A stretch of DNA of 11,715 nucleotides, taken from the NCBI GenBank assembly GCA_031257655.1, contig JAIROF010000186.1, positions 1 through 11,715 on the forward strand, given 5' to 3'. Position 1 is the first letter of the stretch. Each line of letters begins with the position of its first letter. The position numbers and the translations under genes were made by a program. The notes below the pieces were generated by a model. It was not told the origin of the DNA. It saw only the letters and a list, made by a program, of their open reading frames with translations, and did no database searches. Origin of the DNA: Prevotellaceae bacterium. GTDB lineage: Bacteria > Bacteroidota > Bacteroidia > Bacteroidales > UBA932. Positions 1 through 5,955 of the stretch are shown here, in pieces.

Positions 1-128
1 ACACTACTGTCGTAAAATAATGTCGGGAGTACAATAATGTTGAAGCATTACATCTTATAATCAGATTATTACATTATTTAATGCCCAAAAATCGCGACAG
101 TCCAATCTGTGCCAAGTCAGGAGTTCTG
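1..128 (+). mobile_element. Terminal part of an insertion sequence (continues off the left edge)
   Basis: The stretch ends with the 13-mer GTCAGGAGTTCTG at 116-128. Its exact reverse complement starts the IS-like sequence at 11603-11615. A second 13-mer, AAAAATCGCGACA at 87-99, is also present in inverse orientation at 11677-11689, so two matches occur in the same order from the end. This fits the right end of an IS whose left end is seen at the other edge of the window. A short open frame from position 2 (HYCRKIMSGVQ, stop at 35-37) could be the C-terminus of a transposase, but it is too short to judge. I do not recognise the IS family. No target duplication can be tested because the other end is outside the window. 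Confidence 0.6.
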
Positions 129-358
129 GAATTGAGAATTGAGAATTGAGAATTGAGAATTGAAAGTTAATTGAAAGTTGAAAATTGAAAATTGAAAGTT
201 TGGCGTAAGCCCTCTGTGCTCCTCTGTGAAACCTCTGTGTTTCTCTTTGTTAGCATTGCACAGAGGTGCACGGAAGTGCACAGAGGTGCACAGAGGAGCA
301 CGGAGAGTTGAACTTTCAACTTTCATCTTTCAACTTTCAATTCTCAATTCTCAATTTC
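129..358. repeat. Large imperfect palindrome of heptamer and decamer repeats
   Basis: The left arm (129-199) is about ten heptamers, first GAATTGA and then TTGAAAG/TTGAAAA. The right arm (311-358) is the inverse, with AACTTTC, AATTCTC and AATTTCC units. Inside lie decamers: GCACAGAGGT, GCACGGAAGT, GCACAGAGGT, GCACAGAGGA, GCACGGAGAG run in register at about 259-306, and CTCTGTG-type units in the opposite sense occupy 209-245. The whole block can fold into a very long cruciform or RNA hairpin. It starts at the IS edge and finishes at the base before the stop codon of the di-haem oxidoreductase, so it forms that gene's 3' untranslated region and may end its transcript. A reading frame through it encodes only repeat-derived sequence and is not a gene. 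Confidence 0.85.
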
Positions 359-1888
359 CTATATTGCGTCCAGAAATTTTATCAGGGCGTCGCGGTCTTC
401 CTTAGAGAGGTTTCGGAATTTCTCCTTGCTCAGCTTAGCCTCACCGCCGTGCCAGAGTATCGCTTCTACGGAGTTTCGGGCGCGGAGGTCGTGCAGCTTA
501 TCGGAGTGCCCCGACACCATTTTCATCAGGCCGCGCCCCCAGAGCGGCGTGGTTCGGCACACGCGGGCGCGCCCGGGCTCGTGCATGTCGAGGTCGTGGC
601 GCAGCAGGTCGGTGTAGGGGTATATCGTTTGGTTGGAGATGGCCGGCAGCGGCTTGTAGCCGTCGCGCGTTTTCCACTGCGGGCGGTGGCAGGCGGCGCA
701 GCCCAGCGAATCGCGAAAGAGCGTTCGCCCGCGCTGCACCTCGTCGTCGTCCAAATTGCGGGCGGCGGGAACGGCAAGCCCCCGGTGCCACACCATGAAC
801 GCCTCGTAGTCCTCCATCGACATCTCCGGCTTTTGCCTGCTCGACATCAGCGAATCAACAATCTGCTCCGGGGTCAGCCCGCCGTAGAGCTGCTGCACGT
901 CGGGGTCGCGCGACATTTTTTCGGCGTACTTTCGGGTAATGTAAAGCGAAGTGCGGTCGGCTCGGTTTACGTTGGTAATGTTCCACAGCGCGTTGGCGCC
1001 GGGGCCGTTGTCCAGCGTTCCGCGCGTGCAGAGGTAGGTAAAGCGGCCCGGGTGCTTGCCCGGGTAGTACTTGTTGCCGCCGGTGGCGTCGTCGTCGATG
1101 TCCGCGCCAATAAGTCCCCGGCAGTAGCCGCGCGCCTGCTGCTTTTGGTGCTCGGCCCGCAGGTCTTCGTCCGAAATGGCGTCGAGCAGCCCCGTGCCGT
1201 AGATGCCGATGGTTGCCTCAATGCCAACTTTGTAGCGGCTTACGTCAAATTCGCTGGCGTCAAACAGAATGGCCTCCTGGTCAATGGTTACGCTGGGGTA
1301 AATCAACTCGTAGGTTTCGCCGTCGGGGAAGCGGTTGCCGTATTCGTCGGTATAGGGCAGCCATTCGATGGTTATGCCGCTGCCCTTATTTTCGTCGATG
1401 GGCGGCTTAAACGGGTGCACGGCGCGGGTTTGCGGCATACCGGTGAAGTGGGTGGCGAGCGCCAGCGTGGGCGAAGTGGGGTCGTAGATGGTGAGCAGGT
1501 AGCCGTTGTGGCTATCGTTGCTGTCGAACTTGCCGCTCACCCGCTGGCTGTGCCCGCCGTAGCTGGGGTGGCAGGCTATGCACGACTTGCGCACGTAGGC
1601 GGGCCCCAAGCCCGAGTAGCCCAGGCCTTCGGTGGCCACAAAGCTCTTATCGGCTATGCGCTCGCCGCGCATGAACTGCCTGTACAGCGCGGGGTCGTCG
1701 TCTATCACGGGCATGGGCTGCTTGTAGGCAAACGATGAGGTGATGAACACCGTCCCGGCCTTGCCGCCGGCGTAGTACTCTTCGCTGTACTCATCGCCGC
1801 CGCCGCCCGGGCTGTTGCCGTCGTCATTGTTGTTGCAGGCGGCCGTGAGCATCAGGCAGCACGCCGCTAAGAATAGCTTGTTGTTCAT
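359..1888 (-). CDS. Di-haem c-type cytochrome oxidoreductase lipoprotein (DHOR / former DUF1111, 'thiol oxidoreductase')
   Basis: The 509-residue protein begins with a lipoprotein signal (MNNKLFLAACCLMLTAAC), so it should be lipidated at Cys18 and face the periplasm or cell surface. Two CXXCH haem-binding motifs are visible, CIACH at about 103-107 and CAACH at about 397-401, and the length suits the DHOR family of putative peroxidases related to MauG/CcpA. I chose the ATG at 1888 because it directly precedes the signal peptide; a GTG at 1912 would add eight residues without benefit. The gene lies 217 bp downstream of the imelysin gene on the same strand, a pairing known from other bacteria, which suggests a joint redox/metal task in the envelope. 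The substrate is unknown. After the Cys come NNNDDG, an acidic run that might serve as a surface-export signal; this is inference only. Confidence 0.88.
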   Translation of the reverse strand: MNNKLFLAACCLMLTAACNNNDDGNSPGGGGDEYSEEYYAGGKAGTVFITSSFAYKQPMPVIDDDPALYRQFMRGERIADKSFVATEGLGYSGLGPAYVRKSCIACHPSYGGHSQRVSGKFDSNDSHNGYLLTIYDPTSPTLALATHFTGMPQTRAVHPFKPPIDENKGSGITIEWLPYTDEYGNRFPDGETYELIYPSVTIDQEAILFDASEFDVSRYKVGIEATIGIYGTGLLDAISDEDLRAEHQKQQARGYCRGLIGADIDDDATGGNKYYPGKHPGRFTYLCTRGTLDNGPGANALWNITNVNRADRTSLYITRKYAEKMSRDPDVQQLYGGLTPEQIVDSLMSSRQKPEMSMEDYEAFMVWHRGLAVPAARNLDDDEVQRGRTLFRDSLGCAACHRPQWKTRDGYKPLPAISNQTIYPYTDLLRHDLDMHEPGRARVCRTTPLWGRGLMKMVSGHSDKLHDLRARNSVEAILWHGGEAKLSKEKFRNLSKEDRDALIKFLDAI

Positions 1889-2105
1889 AAAAAAACGTAT
1901 AAAGTTATACACTTAAAGTTATGCACCGGCGAATTATACGCCGACGCAGCATAAGGCGCATGTTCAGGTTATACTTCTATGGTGCGCAAAGCGAAGCAAC
2001 CTTACCCCTCACAAGCTAAAGTTGCCTCGCTTTTCTACATTGGTTCGCAAAAGCTGCTGTTGCGGCGGAAGCGCTGCTGCGGTGGAAGCGCTGCTACGCT
2101 ACGCG
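1889..2105 (-). other. Spacer between imelysin and di-haem oxidoreductase genes
   Basis: No gene is visible in these 217 bases. Next to the imelysin stop codon the 12-mer GGAAGCGCTGCT occurs twice with a 17-base period (2067-2078 and 2084-2095). A small hairpin CGGCG/CGCCG with a 7-base AT loop lies at 1927-1943. On the minus strand TAACTTTA occurs twice shortly before the start of the oxidoreductase. These only loosely resemble the Bacteroidota -7 element, so a separate promoter is possible but not shown. Confidence 0.5.
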
Positions 2106-3278
2106 CTACTGTATCACCTCGCTGCTGATTCTCTTAAACAGCGCTCCCAGCTCGGCGCAGGCGTCAACGGCGGCATCTACCTGCTCTGCGTTAGTTTGGT
2201 CGCGCACTACCTCATAAAACGACTTATTGCCTGTGCCGATAGCGGCAATTTTTGTAAGGCAATCGGCCATCTTGTCCTTAATTTGGGTATCAAGGGTAGC
2301 ATTTTTTTCGGCAACAAAGGTACTCAAAGAATTTGAATTTGGCGCGCTGAGGTCGCGCCCTCCGTAGTAGGCGTTTTTGATGCTTTTGATGTTGTTCTGG
2401 TAGTCGTCGAGCGAGTGCCAGCTGTACCACGATTCTACCTCCTCTACTTTACCCGTTTCAAAAGGCTCTGCAATCTTTGTTGCGCCTACCTCGTCGGCAA
2501 TATCTGCTGCGCCGTCGGAAATTTCGCTTAAGGCTGAGGCAAACTTGCCTTCATACTTGCCTGTTGCATTTTTTAATGATGCGCCGAAATTCTTGTAGGT
2601 TGATTTACTATTTAACTCTGCCACCACATTGGCGTTTTCGTTGAATACCGTTTTTATGTCTGCCGCAACATTTTCTTCGCCTACCCACGCTACGTACGCC
2701 AGCACGCAATCCCACACCAGCGCATCGGTGGCGGCGGTGAGGTATTTCAGCTCAGCCTGCGACAAGTCCGCCACAGGGCGGGATTGCCCGTCACGGTAAA
2801 GGAGGTATTCGGTCGTGTGAAAGCCGATAACTTCGGCGTCGAGCTCGCTCCACGCCGAGCTGCCGGTAACATCTCCACCATTCGCAATTGACGTCGTAAT
2901 AGCCTCAAGCTCCAGAGGCCACGAGTCAATGTGCCCGTCAATATCAAAGGCATCTTCGCCCACAGGGCCAAAGAGGAAGGCCTCGCTCAGCTCCCACTGT
3001 ACGCGGGCTTTCATCCATGCGTCAGAGGCTGCCTGCATGGCGGCGTCGGTAGGATTATTTTTCAGCGTTTCGTTGGCAGCCCGCATTTCCAGCGCAGCTT
3101 CGGCCAGCGCTTTGTAGGTGGGTACTACGGTGGCATCCACGTACTGCGTGAGAATCGCTTGGTAGCGCGCATCCGTTGAGGAGCCATCGCCCGTTTTGTC
3201 TTTTTCGCACGAGGCAAAAGTTCCGGACAGCACTGCGGCTGTCGCTCCAAGTAGCAGGATTTTGAAGTTCTTTTTCAT
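2106..3278 (-). CDS. Imelysin-like lipoprotein (peptidase M75 / EfeO-related)
   Basis: The 390-residue product starts with a signal peptide and a lipobox ending FASC, giving a lipidated Cys24. The diagnostic imelysin motif GxHxxE is present as GFHTTE at about 152-157. Before it lies the family block SEAFLFGPV...DIDGHIDSWPLE (about 98-123). Despite the M75 name, most members are thought to bind metal rather than cleave peptides; relatives include EfeO of ferrous-iron uptake and IcmP of Pseudomonas. I chose the ATG at 3278 because it begins the signal peptide; upstream in-frame starts add only an unsuited leader. The di-haem oxidoreductase follows downstream, and a strong terminator lies upstream, so this gene probably has its own promoter. 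A weak candidate -7 box TAACTTTT sits on the minus strand about 20 bases before the ATG. Ligand and exact role are inferred. Confidence 0.9.
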   Translation of the reverse strand: MKKNFKILLLGATAAVLSGTFASCEKDKTGDGSSTDARYQAILTQYVDATVVPTYKALAEAALEMRAANETLKNNPTDAAMQAASDAWMKARVQWELSEAFLFGPVGEDAFDIDGHIDSWPLELEAITTSIANGGDVTGSSAWSELDAEVIGFHTTEYLLYRDGQSRPVADLSQAELKYLTAATDALVWDCVLAYVAWVGEENVAADIKTVFNENANVVAELNSKSTYKNFGASLKNATGKYEGKFASALSEISDGAADIADEVGATKIAEPFETGKVEEVESWYSWHSLDDYQNNIKSIKNAYYGGRDLSAPNSNSLSTFVAEKNATLDTQIKDKMADCLTKIAAIGTGNKSFYEVVRDQTNAEQVDAAVDACAELGALFKRISSEVIQ

Positions 3279-3334
3279 CTTAATAATTGTTTTAAAAGTT
3301 AGCATTTGTGTTATTTGTTGGTGAATTAATTCCA

Positions 3335-3379
3335 TAAAAAAAGCGCGTAAACATCGTATTTATGCTGTTTACACGCTTT
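3335..3379 (-). terminator. Intrinsic terminator after the PIN toxin gene
   Basis: On the minus strand a 16-position stem (arms 3364-3379 and 3340-3355, one G-U pair and one mismatch) encloses an 8-base loop and is followed by a run of seven T. It lies 22 bases after the PIN toxin stop codon and upstream of the imelysin start. It thus separates the toxin-antitoxin unit from the imelysin / oxidoreductase unit. Confidence 0.85.
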
Positions 3380-3381
3380 GG
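3362..3381 (+). repeat. Left copy of an inverted 20-mer bordering the toxin-antitoxin genes
   Basis: The sequence ATGCTGTTTACACGCTTTGG reads inward toward the toxin gene. The same 20 bases, interrupted by a 6-base insertion, read inward from the other side at 4239-4214 on the minus strand. This left copy overlaps one arm of the terminator, so it may be a shared regulatory hairpin piece or the edge of a mobile cassette. Confidence 0.7.
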
Positions 3382-3401
3382 CCAAATTGCCGTATGCTTT
3401 T

Positions 3402-3827
3402 TTATCGAAGGCTATCCAAATACCCGATAAAATCGGGAGGGGTGAGGATTTTTACAGCTCCTGCCGCTTTATAGTCTTTTGCATTTCTTGTTACAATAAT
3501 GTCTATTCCGTTCTCCAGCGCCACCTGAGCCTGCACAGCATCTTCAAAATCGCTCCAGTCGGATGCCAGGGCAGCATGAACAGTACCTCTGTCAACGAGG
3601 AGAATGTCGAGTATTTTCACCAAATTTCGCAGCATCTTCAATGCAGCTTGCGTTCCTCTTTCTTTTCGCAATACATAAAATATGTCGGTTGCAGCAGAAG
3701 CAGAAATGTACCCTAACAACTCTCCGTTGTAAAACTTCCGAAAAATGGCGTTCGCATCTTCGTAAAAAGGAGCTCGTTCTAATGCAGTATCTATAACGAC
3801 ATTCGTATCCACCAACGCCCTTATCAT
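3402..3827 (-). CDS. PIN-domain ribonuclease toxin of a type II toxin-antitoxin pair
   Basis: The 141-residue protein is a complete PIN domain of VapC type. It begins with the motif LVDTNVVID (Asp7, metal ligand) and continues with an acidic residue near 48 (ATDIFY). DFEDAVQ follows at about 93-99 and VTRNAKDY at about 112-119, supplying the remaining acidic positions of the Mg-dependent nuclease site. Family members cut RNA, often tRNA or rRNA, when freed from the antitoxin. The start codon overlaps the stop codon of the upstream antitoxin by four bases (ATGA), typical of translationally coupled pairs. No key residue seems lost, so the toxin is probably functional. The target RNA cannot be predicted from sequence. 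Confidence 0.88.
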   Translation of the reverse strand: MIRALVDTNVVIDTALERAPFYEDANAIFRKFYNGELLGYISASAATDIFYVLRKERGTQAALKMLRNLVKILDILLVDRGTVHAALASDWSDFEDAVQAQVALENGIDIIVTRNAKDYKAAGAVKILTPPDFIGYLDSLR

Positions 3828-4099
3828 TTGTACTTTTCCATTAAGTATTCATACCTAATTCTGTCATACTCGTCCTCGTTCTCCACTTCCTCTTTCGACG
3901 GGCGGCAATCTCTTAGCGACCGGCACAGCTCCACAAAGTTCGGAACCGGATGAGGTTTTTCGTTTTTCGGCTTTTTAGCCTCTGCTTGTTTGAGCGTAAT
4001 CACCAGCTGTACTTCCCTGTTGTACAAGTCCGGCGGCATGTTGGGAAGCAAGATAGTTCCGTTTCCCGAAACCCAAGCGTTAATTCGATACGTTTGCAT
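3824..4099 (-). CDS. Putative antitoxin partner of the PIN toxin
   Basis: This 91-residue protein lies directly upstream of the PIN gene and overlaps it by four bases. The first 38 residues (INAWVSGNGTILLP...REVQLVITLKQ) look like a short beta-rich domain, similar in pattern to AbrB/MazE-like or DUF2281-like antitoxins; I cannot decide between these. The rest is charged and probably helical (KKPKNEKPHP, then EEVENEDEYDRIRYEYLMEKYK), which suits a flexible toxin-wrapping tail. The role rests mainly on order, size and overlap. A good promoter (4132-4161) lies just upstream, and an antitoxin of this kind would be expected to repress it. Confidence 0.75.
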   Translation of the reverse strand: MQTYRINAWVSGNGTILLPNMPPDLYNREVQLVITLKQAEAKKPKNEKPHPVPNFVELCRSLRDCRPSKEEVENEDEYDRIRYEYLMEKYK

Positions 4100-4131
4100 G
4101 GTATTAAGATTTTTAGCTGTACAAACCAGCG

Positions 4132-4161
4132 CAAAATTACATGAAAATCCCGGATTTCCAA
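4132..4161 (-). promoter_or_regulatory. Bacteroidota-type promoter of the toxin-antitoxin operon
   Basis: On the minus strand TAATTTTG (4139-4132) fits the -7 consensus TAnnTTTG completely. A TTG (4161-4159) lies 19 bases further upstream as the -33 element. Transcription would begin near 4125, about 25 bases before the antitoxin ATG at 4099. Confidence 0.65.
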
Positions 4162-4200
4162 GCGCACGGGATGAAAAAAGTTTTTTTACAGCGTAAAGGT

Positions 4201-4239
4201 AGCGCTTTTTTCTCCAAAGCGCAAGCGTGTAAACAGCAT
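4201..4239 (-). repeat. Right inverted 20-mer copy with attached hairpin
   Basis: Read on the minus strand from 4239, the sequence is ATGCTGTTTACACGC, then a six-base insertion, then TTTGG, matching the copy at 3362-3381 in inverse orientation. The end of this copy belongs to a 7-bp hairpin, GCGCTTT/AAAGCGC (4202-4208 and 4216-4222), with a 7-base loop. It lies between the porin-like gene and the antitoxin promoter and could help end the upstream transcript, although no T-run follows immediately. Confidence 0.6.
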
Positions 4240-4252
4240 GTCAAAGAGCCTC

Positions 4253-4285
4253 TATTCGTAATTCCTAATTCTTAATTCCTAATTA
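4253..4285. repeat. TAATTCC/TAATTCT heptamer array at the stop codon of the outer-membrane gene
   Basis: About four units of a 7-base repeat (TAATTCC, TAATTCT, TAATTCC, TAATTAC) run into the gene. The stop codon (4283-4285) is formed by the last unit. See the related arrays at 129-358, 5928-5955 and 7112-7148. Confidence 0.8.
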
Positions 4286-5629
4286 CCTGAAGATTCCGGC
4301 GTAGCCGATGCCCAGCGAAATGGTGGGCTCGTTGTTGTAGGGTGCGACCAGCTTTCCGAAGCTGTACTCGGCCTTAAGCACCACCTCCTTTAGCGGGAAG
4401 TAGCTCAGCCCTGCGCTGATGATGTGCCGCGCACACCACGTTTTGTCGGCAATGCCTTCGGCGGTTTTGAGCATTGAGTCGTAGTATCCGTAATGCCCGT
4501 ACAGGTAGAGCCTACTTCCCTTGTAGGCGCGGCTGCCAAAGAGCGCGAGCAGGTCGTATCCCGCCTCCACGTATGCGCCCAGGGCGTCGGAGGCGACCTC
4601 CGTGCGCGGCGAGGGGCTTGCGGAGGGCAGCCGCTTGTTGACCATCGAAATGTCGTACGAGCCGCCTAAGTTTCCGTACACGGCGTTGACGCGGGCCAGC
4701 ACGTTGCGGTCGTCGTACACGGCGTCGAACGCGCCAATGCTGACAATGCCCTTCACGTTGCGGTTTCGGTAGCGCTCGGCCTTCAGGCTGTTTGCCGCGC
4801 TATAGCCGTAGTAGGCGCTCAGGCCCCAGCGCAAGCCTTTGAGGGCGTAGCTGTCGAGGCGAAGTACGCCGGCGTAGGCGGAGGCTATCTTAAATTCGTA
4901 GGGGGAGGTTGCGCCGCCGGAAACCCACCCCACGTTGCTGAAGCGCTCTGCGTCAAGCCCGGCAACGAGCTGCGCCTCGTAGCGCCACGCGCCCGCCCTG
5001 CCCCACAGGCTAATGCCCGTTTCGTGCCACGTGCAGGGCAGGATGCTCGTCTCCTCCGCAGGGCGAAGCACCGTAAAAAACTCCGTCGGCATGTGGTGCT
5101 GGTTGGTCATGCCAACGGGAACAATGATATGCCCCATGCGCAGGTTGGCGTAGGGGCTAAAGCGCTTTTCGATCCAAAATTGCTCTATGGCAACCTCCCC
5201 ACCCTTTTCTATTTCGGTTTCGTACTCTCCGCCCTCGGAGTTCTCTATTTCGTAGGTAGCGCCGCCGCCGCCGTGCTCGTACTCAAGCTCTGCCGACATC
5301 TTCCACCCGCGACCAAAATCGTAGCTCATGTAGAGCACCACGTGGGGAAGGTCGAAGCGCCCGTGCGAAGCGTTGGCGTAGCTCTGCGGGTAGTAGTAGC
5401 GGGCAGCGTCGTCGCTGTAAAACATGCGCTGCATCACCGCCTCGCCGTATCCGCCCACCTGAAAGCGCGGGGAGCGAACGGGCGTAAGGCTATCCGCCGC
5501 CGCCCCCTGCGCAAGCGCGCTCAGGGAACCTCCTGCGCCGCAAAAAAGCAGCAAAAAAATCCCCGCCTTCCAGCAGCGGCGCAACCTCGCGCCAGCCAAC
5601 GCTTGAGCAATATCCATCAACCCTGTCAT
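4283..5629 (-). CDS. Predicted outer-membrane beta-barrel (porin-like) protein
   Basis: The 448-residue product has a Sec signal peptide (basic ARLRRCWKAG, hydrophobic IFLLLFCGAGGSLSALA, probable cut before QGAAAD). The rest is rich in aromatic, glycine and alternating polar/non-polar residues typical of barrels (for example YGEAVMQRMFY, VVLYMSYDFGRGWKMSAELEYEHG, LGIGYAGIFR at the C-terminus). The stretch AIEQFWIEKRF...LRMGHIIVPVGMTNQHHMPTEFFTV recalls Bacteroidota porins of the phosphate-selective or general type, but I cannot assign a substrate. I chose the ATG at 5629 because a good promoter at 5664-5695 lies after the longer in-frame start at 5698; the ATG at 5617 is also possible. Its position near imelysin and the di-haem oxidoreductase suggests the outer-membrane part of the same system, from which it is now split by the toxin-antitoxin pair. 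Confidence 0.8.
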   Translation of the reverse strand: MTGLMDIAQALAGARLRRCWKAGIFLLLFCGAGGSLSALAQGAAADSLTPVRSPRFQVGGYGEAVMQRMFYSDDAARYYYPQSYANASHGRFDLPHVVLYMSYDFGRGWKMSAELEYEHGGGGATYEIENSEGGEYETEIEKGGEVAIEQFWIEKRFSPYANLRMGHIIVPVGMTNQHHMPTEFFTVLRPAEETSILPCTWHETGISLWGRAGAWRYEAQLVAGLDAERFSNVGWVSGGATSPYEFKIASAYAGVLRLDSYALKGLRWGLSAYYGYSAANSLKAERYRNRNVKGIVSIGAFDAVYDDRNVLARVNAVYGNLGGSYDISMVNKRLPSASPSPRTEVASDALGAYVEAGYDLLALFGSRAYKGSRLYLYGHYGYYDSMLKTAEGIADKTWCARHIISAGLSYFPLKEVVLKAEYSFGKLVAPYNNEPTISLGIGYAGIFR

Positions 5630-5663
5630 TCTACCTATAATTTTTTTGTAATTTTTACCCGCA

Positions 5664-5695
5664 CAAAGGTATAAGGTCTCCGCTAAACCCGCAAT
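5664..5695 (-). promoter_or_regulatory. Bacteroidota-type promoter of the outer-membrane protein gene
   Basis: On the minus strand TACCTTTG (5671-5664) is a perfect TAnnTTTG -7 element. ATTG (5695-5692) precedes it by 20 bases as the -33 element. The transcript would start near 5657, about 28 bases before the chosen ATG at 5629. Confidence 0.7.
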
Positions 5696-5724
5696 CATAA
5701 TATGTTGGTATATTATGCGGGTTT
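5685..5724. promoter_or_regulatory. Operator-like palindrome overlapping the -33 element
   Basis: AAACCCGCA (5685-5693) pairs with TGCGGGTTT (5716-5724), and TAATAT (5698-5703) with ATATTA (5710-5715). Four extra bases form a bulge on one side, and the loop is six bases. The left arm covers the -33 element of the minus-strand promoter, so a bound regulator could block RNA polymerase. On the plus strand a run of five T partly formed by the right arm follows, but no plus-strand gene would need a terminator here. Confidence 0.5.
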
Positions 5725-5795
5725 TTCAGCCATTTTACGTCAAATAATACCAACTTATGATGAGGGGGGAACTGCGATTTGTTTTTTTGGGCGCA

Positions 5796-5876
5796 CAGAC
5801 GGACGCTGATTTTCATGATTTGCACAGATTTTGGCCATTTTTCATCTGCGTAAATCATAAAAACCCGCGTCATCTG
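5796..5876. repeat. Imperfect inverted repeat with CAGAT / ATCTG ends
   Basis: The arms 5796-5829 and 5844-5876 pair at roughly three quarters of positions, enclosing a 14-base spacer. The words CATGATTT, GCACAGAT and ATCTGCG belong to a dispersed intergenic repeat type that I recall from Bacteroidota and other genomes, though this is not verified here. It lies after the end of lysA, so it could act as a weak terminator or RNA-stabilising hairpin. No gene is seen in the surrounding spacer 5725-5951. Confidence 0.65.
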
Positions 5877-5927
5877 CGCGCTATTGTCGCACAAAGCCAT
5901 GCCGAGCGCAGCATACAGCGCATCGCG

Positions 5928-5955
5928 CCATTAACCATTAACCATTAACCATTAA
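5928..5955. repeat. CCATTAA heptamer array at the lysA stop codon
   Basis: Four exact CCATTAA units run from 5928 to 5955. The last unit contains the lysA stop codon (5952-5954, read TAA on the minus strand). Confidence 0.85.

Noticed and set aside
129..358. CRISPR array
   Set aside because: The units are 7 and 10 bases in direct tandem without unique spacers, and they are arranged as a palindrome.
266..1738. Long plus-strand open frame of 490 codons
   Set aside because: It lies opposite the di-haem oxidoreductase, which has two CXXCH motifs and a lipoprotein signal. The plus-strand translation is Val/Ala/Arg-rich with no recognisable domain, as expected from a GC-rich antisense frame.
5024..5674. 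Plus-strand open frame of 216 codons
   Set aside because: It is antisense to the signal peptide and barrel region of the outer-membrane protein, shows no domain, and runs through the minus-strand promoter.
5629..5698. Upstream start at 5698 for the outer-membrane protein
   Set aside because: It lies upstream of the best promoter and would put about 23 unsuitable residues before the signal peptide.
5655..5900. Minus-strand open frame of 81 codons upstream of the outer-membrane gene
   Set aside because: It runs through the inverted repeat and the promoter palindrome, and its translation shows no domain.
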